Shown: in pieces, positions 22,322 through 31,284 of the stretch
Layout of the letters: each line of letters starts with the position of its first letter
Position numbering within the stretch: the first letter of the stretch is position 1
Assembly (NCBI GenBank): GCA_002714465.1
Contig: PAXL01000020.1
Span: 30,454 to 67,699 of the forward strand
Direction of reading: 5' to 3'
Origin: Gemmatimonadota bacterium
Lineage (GTDB): Bacteria; Latescibacterota; UBA2968
Length of the DNA: 37,246 bases
Program-made: the position numbers and the translations under genes
Notes under the pieces: generated by a model
Database searches by the model: none
Seen by the model: the letters and a program-made list of their open reading frames with translations, nothing else
What the model was told of the DNA's origin: nothing

Positions 22322-23812
22322 GTGAACTTCGAGAACAACCAGGTTAACTACGAAGCATTTGGCGCGGCGGGAGACGGCATCACCGACGACATGCAGGCGA
22401 TCTGTGACGCGCACGCCTATGCGAACGAACACGGACAAGCTGTCCGAACGAAGCCTGACGCGACCTACTACATCGGAGGGCAACCGCTCACAGCAATCAT
22501 CACGACTAACACCGACTGGAACACATCACGCTTTACGATAGACGATGCAGCCGGTGTGGAAGACCACAGGAGGTGTCTATTCGAGGTCCGTTCGCAGCTC
22601 AGCAAGGAATCCTTGTCCTTCGACAAGCTGACGCGTGACCAGCGTCAGGTGGACATTCACCCTGACACCGCCTGCTGGATTTGTGTGGAAGATGACACGA
22701 AGCGGTTGTACGTCCGGCGCGGACGGAACATCAATCAAGGCGCGCCCCAGAAGGACTGCTTCATTCTGAATCCGAACGGCACGATCGAAGGGGACATCGA
22801 TTGGGAATACGAGACGATCACCTCGGTGGCAGCCTGGCCTATCGATCCGGAGCCTCTACTCATTCAGGGGGGCATCTTTACCACCATCGCAAACAGGTGG
22901 GCGAAGGATGAAGGCTACGAGTATTGGTCCCGAAACATCATTATCCATCGGTCGAACACTGAAGTAGACGGTCTGACGCACTATGTCGTCGGCGAAACCG
23001 ATATCGGCAGTGCATATAGCGGTTTCCTCAGCGCCCACAACTGCGCCCACATCACGTTTCGCAACTGCTGGGCGACGGGACACCGGGTTTACCAAGCGAT
23101 GGGACGAGCGGGAAAGCCTGTGGGTGTTGGAACCTACGACTACGGTGCGAATAGTGTCGTCGGCTTCACGATGCGCAACTGCCGGATGAATCATATTCTT
23201 GATCGTACCCGTTGGGGCGTGATCGGAACGAATTTCTGCAAGGACATCCTGCTCGAGGACTGCTACCTATCACGGATGGACACGCATCAGGGGGTATCGG
23301 GCACCTACACCATCCGTCGGACGACGCTCGGGCATATGGGTCTGAACGCGATCGGACGCGGCAAGCTGATCGTGGAGAACTCGACCCTATACGGAAACGT
23401 GTTGATCAACTACCGGTCAGATTATGGAAGCACCTGGGAAGGCAGCGTGGAGATCCGGAACTGCAAGTGGATCCCTGCGTGCGGGGAGCAATCAAGCCCC
23501 ACGATGATCAATGTCGCGAACGACGGCACGCACGACTTCGGGTATCCCTGCTCGATGCCGTCCCACATCACGGTCGATGGCCTCCACGTGGAAGATGCGA
23601 ACACCCCGGATGGATATCAGGGACTGTACTACCTTGCCGATCCGGATGACTTTCACGACGGAGTGAACAAACTCACGCTCACCGACAACCGACCGTTCCC
23701 GTACGCGGTCACACGCAAGCTTTCCATCAAAGGTGTCACCACGGCAAGCGGGTGGGATCCTCGTGTCTCACCGAGTGAGCGAATAATTTCTGCTGTAGAT
23801 CTGTCGACCTGA
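22322..23812 (+). CDS. Right-handed beta-helix protein, pectate-lyase-like
   Basis: A 496-residue protein starting at GTG 22322 with AAGGAA correctly spaced. The N-terminus NYEAFGAAGDGITDDMQAI is the hallmark opening of the pectate lyase superfamily/polygalacturonase-like beta-helix (also used in phage tailspikes). Repeated short strands with Asn/Cys turns follow (HITFRNCWATGHR, FTMRNCRMNHI, ILLEDCYLSRM, LIVENSTLYGN, VEIRNCKWIP), consistent with helix coils from about residue 200 to 430. No signal peptide or anchor is visible, so a cytoplasmic role or unconventional export must be considered. Catalytic residues cannot be assigned. It probably acts on a polysaccharide or oligosaccharide. Stands alone on the plus strand. 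Confidence 0.75.
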   Translation: MNFENNQVNYEAFGAAGDGITDDMQAICDAHAYANEHGQAVRTKPDATYYIGGQPLTAIITTNTDWNTSRFTIDDAAGVEDHRRCLFEVRSQLSKESLSFDKLTRDQRQVDIHPDTACWICVEDDTKRLYVRRGRNINQGAPQKDCFILNPNGTIEGDIDWEYETITSVAAWPIDPEPLLIQGGIFTTIANRWAKDEGYEYWSRNIIIHRSNTEVDGLTHYVVGETDIGSAYSGFLSAHNCAHITFRNCWATGHRVYQAMGRAGKPVGVGTYDYGANSVVGFTMRNCRMNHILDRTRWGVIGTNFCKDILLEDCYLSRMDTHQGVSGTYTIRRTTLGHMGLNAIGRGKLIVENSTLYGNVLINYRSDYGSTWEGSVEIRNCKWIPACGEQSSPTMINVANDGTHDFGYPCSMPSHITVDGLHVEDANTPDGYQGLYYLADPDDFHDGVNKLTLTDNRPFPYAVTRKLSIKGVTTASGWDPRVSPSERIISAVDLST

Positions 23813-24104
23813 AGGCGCACCCCAATAACAACCTAAGACACTGAAGCCTAGGCAATGCTCGCTCGCGTGACGGCCACAACCTCAACTCGATGACGGCAGG
23901 TTGGTAGTTCTGACCTTGCTATAGGCACCGATGGCAATCTCTTTCCTTTACCCCTCCCAACACTGCGGCGTCCAGCTTGTTAGCATCTCTACCCGGGGTA
24001 GCGCCTCCGCTGAAGCTCCAGCTTAACTCGAGCTAATTTACGGAACCCCTTTCAGGGCTCTCACTCAATCTGTGTTTGTCAGTGCCAACTCCCTTGGTTC
24101 TTCA

Positions 24105-25172
24105 TTAGCCGTAGACCGCCTGAATCATCGCATTGATGTACCCGAAGCAGTAGGCATACGACTGATACGTGCCCTTCGGATCCTCTTCCGTACGCGGAAC
24201 GTGATCCGGGTCGATTCCGTAGCAGTAGCCCACATCCTTCAGCGCTTTCAGCACCTTGAAAAAATCCATATCCCCCTCATCGGGGAGTGCTTCGCGGAAG
24301 CTGTATCGCTCCCCGAGCAGGTTCCGGTAGTGCACGAGGAAGATCGTATTTCGGCTGCCGAAGTATTCGATGAACGGGAATACCTCGTTTGCCGAATCCT
24401 TGAGCATCTCGGCGATCGAACCGACGCAGAAGTTCCATCCGTGATACGGGCTGCGCTGGATCTCGATGAATCGCTTCATTCCCTCAAAATCGTTCAGCAC
24501 CTTGTCTACGCCCTTGTAGCCCGGCGGCGTGGGTGGATCCTCCTGAGAGTTGCCGACTCGAACCTTGAACTCTTCGGCAACCGGTATCATTCGTTCAAGC
24601 AAATACTCTATCCGTTCCCAATGCATCTCCGCCGTCACGCGTCCGGCGTCCGTCAACTTCGCCTGCTCCTCTTCCGGAATTTTGTTGAGGCGAAAAGCTG
24701 TGTGGAAGTATCCGCCTCTGCCTTCTTCCGGCTCAGTGCGGTCGATCGGCAGAATGCAGGTATTGTAACGGAGTGAGTCAATTCCAGCTCGCGAGGCAGT
24801 TCGGATCATCTCGCACACTAGGTCGATTTCACGGTCCCGCTCGGGGCTTTTCCCATAGTAAATGATGTTTGGCAGCTTTTCGTAGATCGGGATGGCGCTC
24901 ATGTCGAGTGATATGTCGAAAGACTCGTGGTGCTCCCTCTCCTGGATCAGCTCATCGAGGTCCCAACCCTTGTCTTCGTGGAACCGGAACTGAGCCGCTT
25001 TGTGATGAACTCCACAGCGCTTGAGGAACCGGAGCTCGGCATCGGTGGATCCGAAACCCTGTGTGCGCACATACATCCGACCGTTCGATGGCATCGAGTC
25101 AGTCGAACCCCCTGCGCCGGATGCAGCTTCCTCTCCCGCCGCTAAGCCTTTATCGTATTCAGACGCCAACAT
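24105..25172 (-). CDS. Mannonate dehydratase-like TIM-barrel protein (UxuA family)
   Basis: Resembles the UxuA/xylose isomerase-like barrel group that dehydrates D-mannonate to 2-keto-3-deoxygluconate in hexuronate breakdown. Features: RFLKRCGVHHKAAQF near residue 70, a central SLRYNTCILPIDRTEPEEGRGG stretch, HPDDPP-like SQEDPPTPPGYKGVDKVLNDFEGMKRFIEI, a GWNFCVGSIAEML metal-site region, and late FLVHYRNL and EGDMDFFKVLKALKDVGY typical of the family. The ATG at 25172 is preferred (AAAGGT 6 bases before) over the TTG at 25205; 355 residues. Substrate could be another aldonate, since this family is expanded in some environmental lineages. Divergent from the next gene. Confidence 0.75.
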   Translation of the reverse strand: MLASEYDKGLAAGEEAASGAGGSTDSMPSNGRMYVRTQGFGSTDAELRFLKRCGVHHKAAQFRFHEDKGWDLDELIQEREHHESFDISLDMSAIPIYEKLPNIIYYGKSPERDREIDLVCEMIRTASRAGIDSLRYNTCILPIDRTEPEEGRGGYFHTAFRLNKIPEEEQAKLTDAGRVTAEMHWERIEYLLERMIPVAEEFKVRVGNSQEDPPTPPGYKGVDKVLNDFEGMKRFIEIQRSPYHGWNFCVGSIAEMLKDSANEVFPFIEYFGSRNTIFLVHYRNLLGERYSFREALPDEGDMDFFKVLKALKDVGYCYGIDPDHVPRTEEDPKGTYQSYAYCFGYINAMIQAVYG

Positions 25173-25341
25173 ATCGACCTTTCTAAGTTTAAATTGATGA
25201 ACCAATCACTTCGACTACAGTATACGCACCACAAGACCCTCCTCGGCTACATCTCCGCAGCGTGCCTTGCTACCGTGACGCGGTCTTCGTTAATTCTCTC
25301 AACTCTTTTCTAAACGCTCGCCATAACACAGGACCGTAATC

Positions 25342-26154
25342 GTGCACGAATTGATCGATACACTTGCTGAACAACTCGAACGGCCAAAAGAAGTCCCGAG
25401 CCGTCTGGTCGACCACGTCTGGAGCACATACGAGATCGATCGGGATGCGGTTGGCGAGTTTCTTGTAACCAGACTGCCCGATCTCGAAGACTACGAACAC
25501 GAGCTGATTCTGTCTCCTCTGTACACCCCGAAACTGACCGACCAAGCACTGTCCGCTGAGCTTCTGGGTCAGGCGTCGGTCGCCGAAACCGAATGGGCAG
25601 GTATCGTCCAGCAGCTCGAATCACGTCCAACGACTGGGAGCATCCTGACAAGCGATGGCAAGATCTACAAGGTCCCGCTCCGCGAGGTCGTGCTTGAGCG
25701 ATACATCCGTCTCCTTAGGCTGAACGGGTCGATCCCTGACGCGGTCTGGGTGCTGCTTCAGCAGGAAGCTTTTGCTGAGGAGCGCACGCTCTTCAAGGCG
25801 ATCGCACGTCGGGCGATCTGGGAGAGAGCCCCCAGAGCCGCGATCCTGAAGGCCTTCCTCGAATGGAGCCAAGACACATACCTTGCCGGGGACGGATTAC
25901 GGTTGTTGAGTGTTGCGGAAGATCACCGTCCGAAAGACGTCACATACCTGGTCAAACGCCTACCCCAGTGGCAGGAGGCCTTGCGGAAAGAGATTGAGGC
26001 GGCAGACGATCCGAAGCCCTTCTTCGTGGAACAAATTCGTGACAGCCACGGCTTCGAGCGCGATCAGCGACAGCGCGAAGAAGACCGAATCGCCGAGAAG
26101 CAGGATGAACTCGTCTTTCTCAGTCGACTCCAAGAAGCGCTGAAAAGGCGCTAG
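25342..26154 (+). CDS. Uncharacterised protein, 270 residues
   Basis: I do not recognise this family. A GTG start with AGGA 9 bases upstream opens a soluble, acidic, mostly helical protein. Segments: IDTLAEQLERPKEVPSRLVDHVW, an LEDYEHELILSPLYTPKL motif near 50-66, a charged LREVVLERYIRLLRL stretch near 113-127, and a long lysine/glutamate/arginine-rich C-terminal helix (ERDQRQREEDRIAEKQDEL) suggestive of a coiled coil. No signal peptide, membrane segment or catalytic motif is evident. The regular composition and convergent placement against the Ldh_2 gene (23-base gap) support a real gene. Confidence 0.7.
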   Translation: MHELIDTLAEQLERPKEVPSRLVDHVWSTYEIDRDAVGEFLVTRLPDLEDYEHELILSPLYTPKLTDQALSAELLGQASVAETEWAGIVQQLESRPTTGSILTSDGKIYKVPLREVVLERYIRLLRLNGSIPDAVWVLLQQEAFAEERTLFKAIARRAIWERAPRAAILKAFLEWSQDTYLAGDGLRLLSVAEDHRPKDVTYLVKRLPQWQEALRKEIEAADDPKPFFVEQIRDSHGFERDQRQREEDRIAEKQDELVFLSRLQEALKRR

Positions 26155-26177
26155 TAGAGCCCACAGACCTACACCCG

Positions 26178-27311
26178 CTACTTCCCAGCTACGTGGATGG
26201 GCTCGACAACTATCCCAATCTCGCGGAACTCCGGAAGTGCGATGCCGCACTTCGAGGCTTCGGTCTTGAATGCCGAAAGCGACGCCGGGGCGAACAACAA
26301 CCCGCCATAGTTCTCGGATCGCTGCTTCGCCTGCCACTTCCGCAAACCAACGAGGCGCGATGTCCCGTTGTCGGCGAAGATCGCGTCCACCATTTCGGCC
26401 ACGTTCTCCTGTCTTGTTCGACCGTGGGGAAAAGCGAGGCCGTCAAAAGCCGACAGATCCATCGCGAAGAACACAAACACACACGTGTTCGGCTCTCCTT
26501 CGGGAAAGTTTTTCGGCTCCTCGGACCGGAACCGAGGATCGCCACCCCCAACGTTCGCGGCCAGCAACTCGACCATAATGCCGAGTGCGTTACCGATCGT
26601 ACCTGCAGGCAGCAAACTCACCGCATCCTCAGCGCGCACGGCCGGCGCTCCTTTTGCATCGACGGCGCTGCCCGGACGCAGACTACCTCCTTCGAGAACG
26701 AGCTTCTGGACCTCGCCCCAACTCATTGCAGCTGTCCCTGTATCCCACACGAAAACCGGGCAGTCCTCGACGCCGGTTTCCAGCACCACTGAAATCGCGT
26801 TCGACCCGACTCGGGCGTCGGTTCCCGCGATCGGTGTCACGATCGGGATCGCGCCCTGACAGGCATTTCCAACCAGGAGGCCATCCCCCATCTGATCCAG
26901 CGCATAAGCCGGTCCCCATCCGAAGTGATTGCATTCACGCACCAGCACGAACCCGACGCCCTGTGACCTAGCCATTTCAGCAACCCGCTGCTGCGCGATC
27001 GTCGCAATCGCTGGACCGAGTTTCCTGCGACCATCCCACACCTCGAGCGCGGGAAGCGACATAAGGACCTCGTGATCCACTTGCGCCACACACGATCCGC
27101 TCCGTGCAAACTCGTTGTCCATCAAATGAAGCAGCTTGCGGGCCCCGTGCGTTTCGACCTCGTATGAGGCCGTTTGGGCTGCCCACTCCGCGGTCGTCCC
27201 GGCTTCGTCGTCGCGGAACCCGCGAGCCGTCAGGACTTCCGTAATCCACTTCTCGAAGGCTTCTGTTTGTACGAAGTATCGTGTCTCCAAACTGTCTTCG
27301 TGCTGAGACAT
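26178..27311 (-). CDS. Malate/L-lactate dehydrogenase family oxidoreductase (Ldh_2)
   Basis: NAD(P)-dependent 2-hydroxyacid or ureidoglycolate-type dehydrogenase of the Ldh_2 (COG2055) family, structurally distinct from classical LDH. The 377 residues show an N-terminal helical part (AEWAAQTASYEVETHGARKLLHLM), the catalytic region ECNHFGWGPAYAL with a His near 128, VGSNAISVVLETG as nucleotide-binding loop equivalent, and FVFFAMDLSAFDG. Typical length is 330-360. The substrate may be malate, lactate, sulfolactate or a sugar-derived 2-hydroxy acid. Followed on the same strand, upstream, by an aldehyde dehydrogenase; the two could act in one oxidative pathway. Confidence 0.88.
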   Translation of the reverse strand: MSQHEDSLETRYFVQTEAFEKWITEVLTARGFRDDEAGTTAEWAAQTASYEVETHGARKLLHLMDNEFARSGSCVAQVDHEVLMSLPALEVWDGRRKLGPAIATIAQQRVAEMARSQGVGFVLVRECNHFGWGPAYALDQMGDGLLVGNACQGAIPIVTPIAGTDARVGSNAISVVLETGVEDCPVFVWDTGTAAMSWGEVQKLVLEGGSLRPGSAVDAKGAPAVRAEDAVSLLPAGTIGNALGIMVELLAANVGGGDPRFRSEEPKNFPEGEPNTCVFVFFAMDLSAFDGLAFPHGRTRQENVAEMVDAIFADNGTSRLVGLRKWQAKQRSENYGGLLFAPASLSAFKTEASKCGIALPEFREIGIVVEPIHVAGK

Positions 27312-27463
27312 ATCGACTATCCTAGAACTCTTTTGGGTATCACCGGGAGAATTTAGTCAGCACACGAGCATCCTCGCGACGTCAGAGATTGGTCGAAGTA
27401 TTCCGATGGCGCAAGATAGCACCGATCGCGGCCTACTCTTCCCGGTACACATTTGCCTAGATG

Positions 27464-28873
27464 CTAGTGGAAGACCACCATTTTTGTTTCGGTCATTTCT
27501 TCCACCGTATACTTCGGTCCCTCCTTCCCCATCCCACTGTCCTTCAGACCCCCATACGGCATCAGGTCCGCCCGCCACTGGGGGCCCCAGTTGATGTTGA
27601 TGTTCCCAGAGTGTACTTCCTTTGCAAATCTTAGCGCGGAGTCGATACTCTCGGTAAACAGAGCTGCGCTCAGGCCGTAGTTAGTGTCATTCGCCATCTT
27701 GATCGCTTCGTCGATGGTGTCGAAACGCGTGATCCCTACTGCAGGTCCGAAGACCTCGTCACAAGAGATACGCATATCCGGACTCACATCCGCGAGGATC
27801 GTAGCCTGATGCATCGTGCCATCACGCTCGCCACCAGTCACGAGCCGTGCACCACTGCCGACAGCTTCATCGATCCATTCGCCGACCCGAACGGCATCGG
27901 ATTCGCGGACCATCGGACCGAGCGCGACGGACTCTTCCAGGGGATTGCCCGTGTTCAGAGCTTCGACTTTCGGCGTCAGCGTGTCGATGAAGTCTTCGTA
28001 GACCTCATCGTTCACCATGACGCGTTGGGCGGAGATACACACCTGTCCCGCGTTCGCAAATCCGGTTGCAGCAGTAGCGGTCGCCACCTTCTCAAGATCC
28101 GCATCAGGCATTACGATCAACGGCGAGTTCGACCCAAGCTCCATCGTCACCTTCTTCAGCCCAGCCACATTGCAGATGATCTCACCCACATCGCGACTCC
28201 CGGTGAAGCTAATTTTCCGAACACGGCCATCAATGCTCAGCTTGCTGCCCACAGATCCACCCGGACCGGTCACACACTGGATGCCTTCGGACGGTAGACC
28301 CGCTTCAAGCAGAACCTCTGTCAGCTTCAATGCAGACAAAGGTGTGTCCGTCGCCGGCTTAACGATCACCGAATTCCCAGCTGCGATTGCGGGGCCGACT
28401 TTGTGACAAACGAGGTTGAGCGGAAAGTTGAACGGTGTGATCGCGAGAACGACGCCACAGGGCACACGAAGGGTGAACCCGAACTTGCCTTTCCCACCCG
28501 TCGATCCATCCAGCGGGATCGTTTCACCGTAAAGACGCTTCGCCTCTTCAGCAGAAAGGGTCATCGTCTCGATCGCCCGAGCCGCCTCGCCTCGCCCCTC
28601 CCCGATCACCTTGCCTTCTTCCATCGTGATCGTCCGGCCGAAATCCTCGATCCGCTCTTGCATCAGGTCAGCCGTACGCTTCAGTATCTCGTAGCGCTCG
28701 TAGCCAGTCAGCTCGGACATCACCTTTGCACCGCGCGCAGCGGATGCAAGCGCATTCTCGATGTCCTCATCTGAGGCTTTCGGGACCGTATCAACCACGG
28801 ACCCGTCAAACGGGTTGATCACGTCGATGGCGCCCTCGCCATCGACCCATTGGCCTCCTACATACATTTTCAT
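27464..28873 (-). CDS. NAD(P)-dependent aldehyde dehydrogenase
   Basis: Aldehyde dehydrogenase superfamily enzyme oxidising an aldehyde to the acid. The ATG at 28873 has AAGGAG 8 bases upstream and gives 469 residues (MKMYVGGQWVDG); the upstream extension to 28903 is not supported. Seen: PFNFPLNLVCHKVGPAIAAGN (cofactor region), FTGSRDVG, the glutamate motif MELGSNSP, and the catalytic cysteine in NAGQVCISAQR at about 277. It most resembles lactaldehyde or non-phosphorylating glyceraldehyde-3-phosphate dehydrogenases, so a role in deoxy-sugar or sugar-acid oxidation is possible. Lies 152 bases upstream of the Ldh_2 gene on the same strand. Confidence 0.93.
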   Translation of the reverse strand: MKMYVGGQWVDGEGAIDVINPFDGSVVDTVPKASDEDIENALASAARGAKVMSELTGYERYEILKRTADLMQERIEDFGRTITMEEGKVIGEGRGEAARAIETMTLSAEEAKRLYGETIPLDGSTGGKGKFGFTLRVPCGVVLAITPFNFPLNLVCHKVGPAIAAGNSVIVKPATDTPLSALKLTEVLLEAGLPSEGIQCVTGPGGSVGSKLSIDGRVRKISFTGSRDVGEIICNVAGLKKVTMELGSNSPLIVMPDADLEKVATATAATGFANAGQVCISAQRVMVNDEVYEDFIDTLTPKVEALNTGNPLEESVALGPMVRESDAVRVGEWIDEAVGSGARLVTGGERDGTMHQATILADVSPDMRISCDEVFGPAVGITRFDTIDEAIKMANDTNYGLSAALFTESIDSALRFAKEVHSGNININWGPQWRADLMPYGGLKDSGMGKEGPKYTVEEMTETKMVVFH

Positions 28874-29155
28874 AGCTGTCACTCCTTCAGGTTCTCGATA
28901 CAAGTCTCAGAGGAATGATACCTCCGTTATCCAAAAACTGCTAAACCACCGAGAAGCTGTCACGAGAAACATACTCCGGTTACCCACCTCCTTGCGGTGT
29001 GGTGAAATCGATATTCGGCCCCATAGGTTCTGAAGACAAGCTGACAGAAGGACAATTTCCCCCGTCAATCAGCCGCCGGTATATCTTATGAACTTGTCGC
29101 CCGCATCCGACGCCGATTGCCTTCGGCAGTATAAAGACCTATCGAGATCGGACCA

Positions 29156-30946
29156 ATGTCACCTCCCGAAAATGCTGAGGACGCTACACCCCAAGAGGAA
29201 ACGCATACACGTCTTCGCCAGGCGCGACGACACCTTATCCGCTCTCTGGCCGGAATCGGATTCACAGGAACACCCTTTCTGATCGGGCTTTCCCTCTGCA
29301 TCGGGGTTATCTGCGGGATCGGCTCTCTGGTCTTCAAGTGGTTCATCTCTTTTTTTAGCCAGCTCTTACTCATCGAAGCGCCCGCCCTGCTCGGCACCCC
29401 CTACGCGCTTCCGCTCATAGTCACCTTAGGGTTTCTCGTCGTCACGGCACTCGTAACGCACCTCTCTCACGAAGTCAAAGGCGCCGGTATACCCGAGGTA
29501 ATGGCAGCAGTCGCAACCGAGAACGGTTTCATACGCTCCCGTGTCGCACTTTTCAAGCTCCTCGCTTCAGCGGTCAGCATCGGTTCCGGCGGGTCGGTTG
29601 GCCGTGAAGGTCCCATAGTTCAGATCGGATCCTCCATCGGATCCTCCGTCGGTCAGTTCCTTGGCTTAACGGGTGAGCGTCTAAAATTACTCGTGGGATG
29701 CGGAGCTGCGGCCGGAATCTCCGCCGCCTTCAACGCGCCGATAGCCGGAGGTTTTTTCGCCTTGGAGGTCATCCTCGGCGACTTCAGTATCTCGACTTTC
29801 AGCCCTATCCTGTTCGCCTCCGTGATGGCGAACGCCGTGACGAGGTACGCGTCAGCCGACGTACGTGCTTTCATCGTCCCCGAATACCAGCTCACCAGCC
29901 TCTACGAACTCTCCTTCTACTTTATACTGGCCCTGCTGAGCGGGTTCGTCGCAGTCGCTTTCATGCGCATCCTCTATGGTATCGAGGATCTCTTCGAGAA
30001 GCTGCCACAGTCGCCGTATGCACGCACCGCTCTCGGGGGCCTCATCGTCGGCAGCATCGGACTCTACTTTCCGCAAATCCTCGGCGTCGGCTACGACACC
30101 ATCACCGACATCCTGCTCAACAAGCTCGACGTGTCAATCCTGCTTGTGCTTCTTATTGTAAAAGTCGTCGCCACCGCCGTCACCCTGGGCGCGGGGGCCT
30201 CCGGTGGCGTGTTCGCCCCTTCTCTGTTCATCGGAGCAGCACTGGGCGGGGCCTTTGGCTTCCTCGTGAACGCGCTCTTCCCCGGGGTCACGTCTCCACC
30301 CGGGGCATATGCACTCGTCTGTATGGGGGCAGTTGTCGCCGGCACTACGCACGCCCCCCTGACGGCAATGCTCATCCTCTTCGAACTGACCGACGACTAT
30401 CAAATCATTCTCCCGCTGATTCTGGCGACCGTTATCAGCTCGCTCTTCGCGCGCTATCTAGAACGAGAGTCAATCTACACTCTGAAGCTCGCCCGGCGCG
30501 GACTCAGAGTATCGCAAGGCTTTGACCTGAGCGTTCTGGAATCTCTGCGGGTTAGGGATGCAATGTCCCAGAGCTACGACTTCGTAAACAAGCAGACACC
30601 GCTCGGCGAAATCTCGGCAATCTTCCAAAACAGCAATCTCGTAGACTTCCCGATCGTCGACGAGGCCGACCGGCTTCAGGGCATCATCTCACTCGCCGAG
30701 ATCAGGCCGGTTGTGATGCAGGATGACCTCTACTCGCTCCTGATCGCGGACGACATGATGCAGCCTGACCCGCCGTACATCGAAATGGACGCCCCAATCC
30801 TTGAAGCCCTCGGTCTGTTTGCAGAAGGAGATGTCTCGACCCTGCCGGTCGTGGAGAACGACCAGACCATGAAACTGGTAGGTGTACTCACGCACCAGAA
30901 CCTCACGATTCATTATCATCAGGAGATCCAGCGAAGAGCGAGGTAG
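29156..30946 (+). CDS. ClC family chloride channel or Cl-/H+ antiporter with CBS pair
   Basis: Integral membrane anion transporter of 596 residues. A polar N-terminus of about 40 residues is followed by about ten or more hydrophobic helices. ClC signatures: GAGIP at 109-113 (GSGIP in many homologues, Ser replaced by Ala), GREGP at 149-153 with gating Glu151, and GAGASGGVFAPSLFIG. Following the first glutamate of the ALE(204) region, the position of the internal proton glutamate is Val205, suggesting altered or absent proton coupling. The C-terminal 130 residues hold two CBS domains (VRDAMSQSY, FPIVDEADRLQGII; DDMMQPDPP, STLPVVEN). Monocistronic, with a hairpin 126 bases downstream. Confidence 0.93.
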   Translation: MSPPENAEDATPQEETHTRLRQARRHLIRSLAGIGFTGTPFLIGLSLCIGVICGIGSLVFKWFISFFSQLLLIEAPALLGTPYALPLIVTLGFLVVTALVTHLSHEVKGAGIPEVMAAVATENGFIRSRVALFKLLASAVSIGSGGSVGREGPIVQIGSSIGSSVGQFLGLTGERLKLLVGCGAAAGISAAFNAPIAGGFFALEVILGDFSISTFSPILFASVMANAVTRYASADVRAFIVPEYQLTSLYELSFYFILALLSGFVAVAFMRILYGIEDLFEKLPQSPYARTALGGLIVGSIGLYFPQILGVGYDTITDILLNKLDVSILLVLLIVKVVATAVTLGAGASGGVFAPSLFIGAALGGAFGFLVNALFPGVTSPPGAYALVCMGAVVAGTTHAPLTAMLILFELTDDYQIILPLILATVISSLFARYLERESIYTLKLARRGLRVSQGFDLSVLESLRVRDAMSQSYDFVNKQTPLGEISAIFQNSNLVDFPIVDEADRLQGIISLAEIRPVVMQDDLYSLLIADDMMQPDPPYIEMDAPILEALGLFAEGDVSTLPVVENDQTMKLVGVLTHQNLTIHYHQEIQRRAR

Positions 30947-31284
30947 TCTCTGGATTTTCTTGCTGTCTATTCTCAACTGCTGAGGCGAGTGGGATGAGTT
31001 GCGGTGGGGAGAAAACAGCTATTGTCGTGGGCTCCGCCCGCCCATATGAAGTGCGAGGGCTGAACCATTAGGTCGCCGTGCTCTGCACGGTGACTGTTTT
31101 GACAATGGACAGCTTGTTCTGGCTAAGCGGAACGCGAAGGCCAGTCATTTCGCACTCCTCCATCTGTATCTATACACTCTTTCACCCAACTGTTTAAGAC
31201 CGACGCTCGTAGATCACTCGTTGGCAGGAAGGTTTACCGGACCTACCATAGAGACGCAAACATCCACACTCTCGAAAGCAAAAA
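30947..31284. other. Intergenic space between ClC and symporter
   Basis: 338 bases without a gene. It holds a GGGC/GCCC hairpin (31029-31039) and a terminator-like hairpin (31072-31100). A TTGACA at 31098-31103 lacks a convincing -10 box, so the symporter promoter is not located. Confidence 0.5.
31072..31100 (+). terminator. Hairpin with short T-tract after the ClC gene
   Basis: GTCGCCGTGC (31072-31081) and GCACGGTGAC (31085-31094) form a 10-bp stem with one wobble pair and a TCT loop, followed by TGTTTT. It lies 126 bases after the stop and shares its core with 14361-14381, so it may be both a repeat element and a terminator. Confidence 0.5.

Noticed and set aside
22087..29080. tRNA-Asn as an attachment site with a second copy to the right
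   Set aside because: The longest repeat of the tRNA 3' end I found was 8 bases (GCCGCCGG near 29070) and no integrase gene is present.
29698..30525. Plus-strand 275-residue frame inside the ClC gene
   Set aside because: It is a frame-shifted shadow of ClC, rich in Arg and His, without any recognisable segment.
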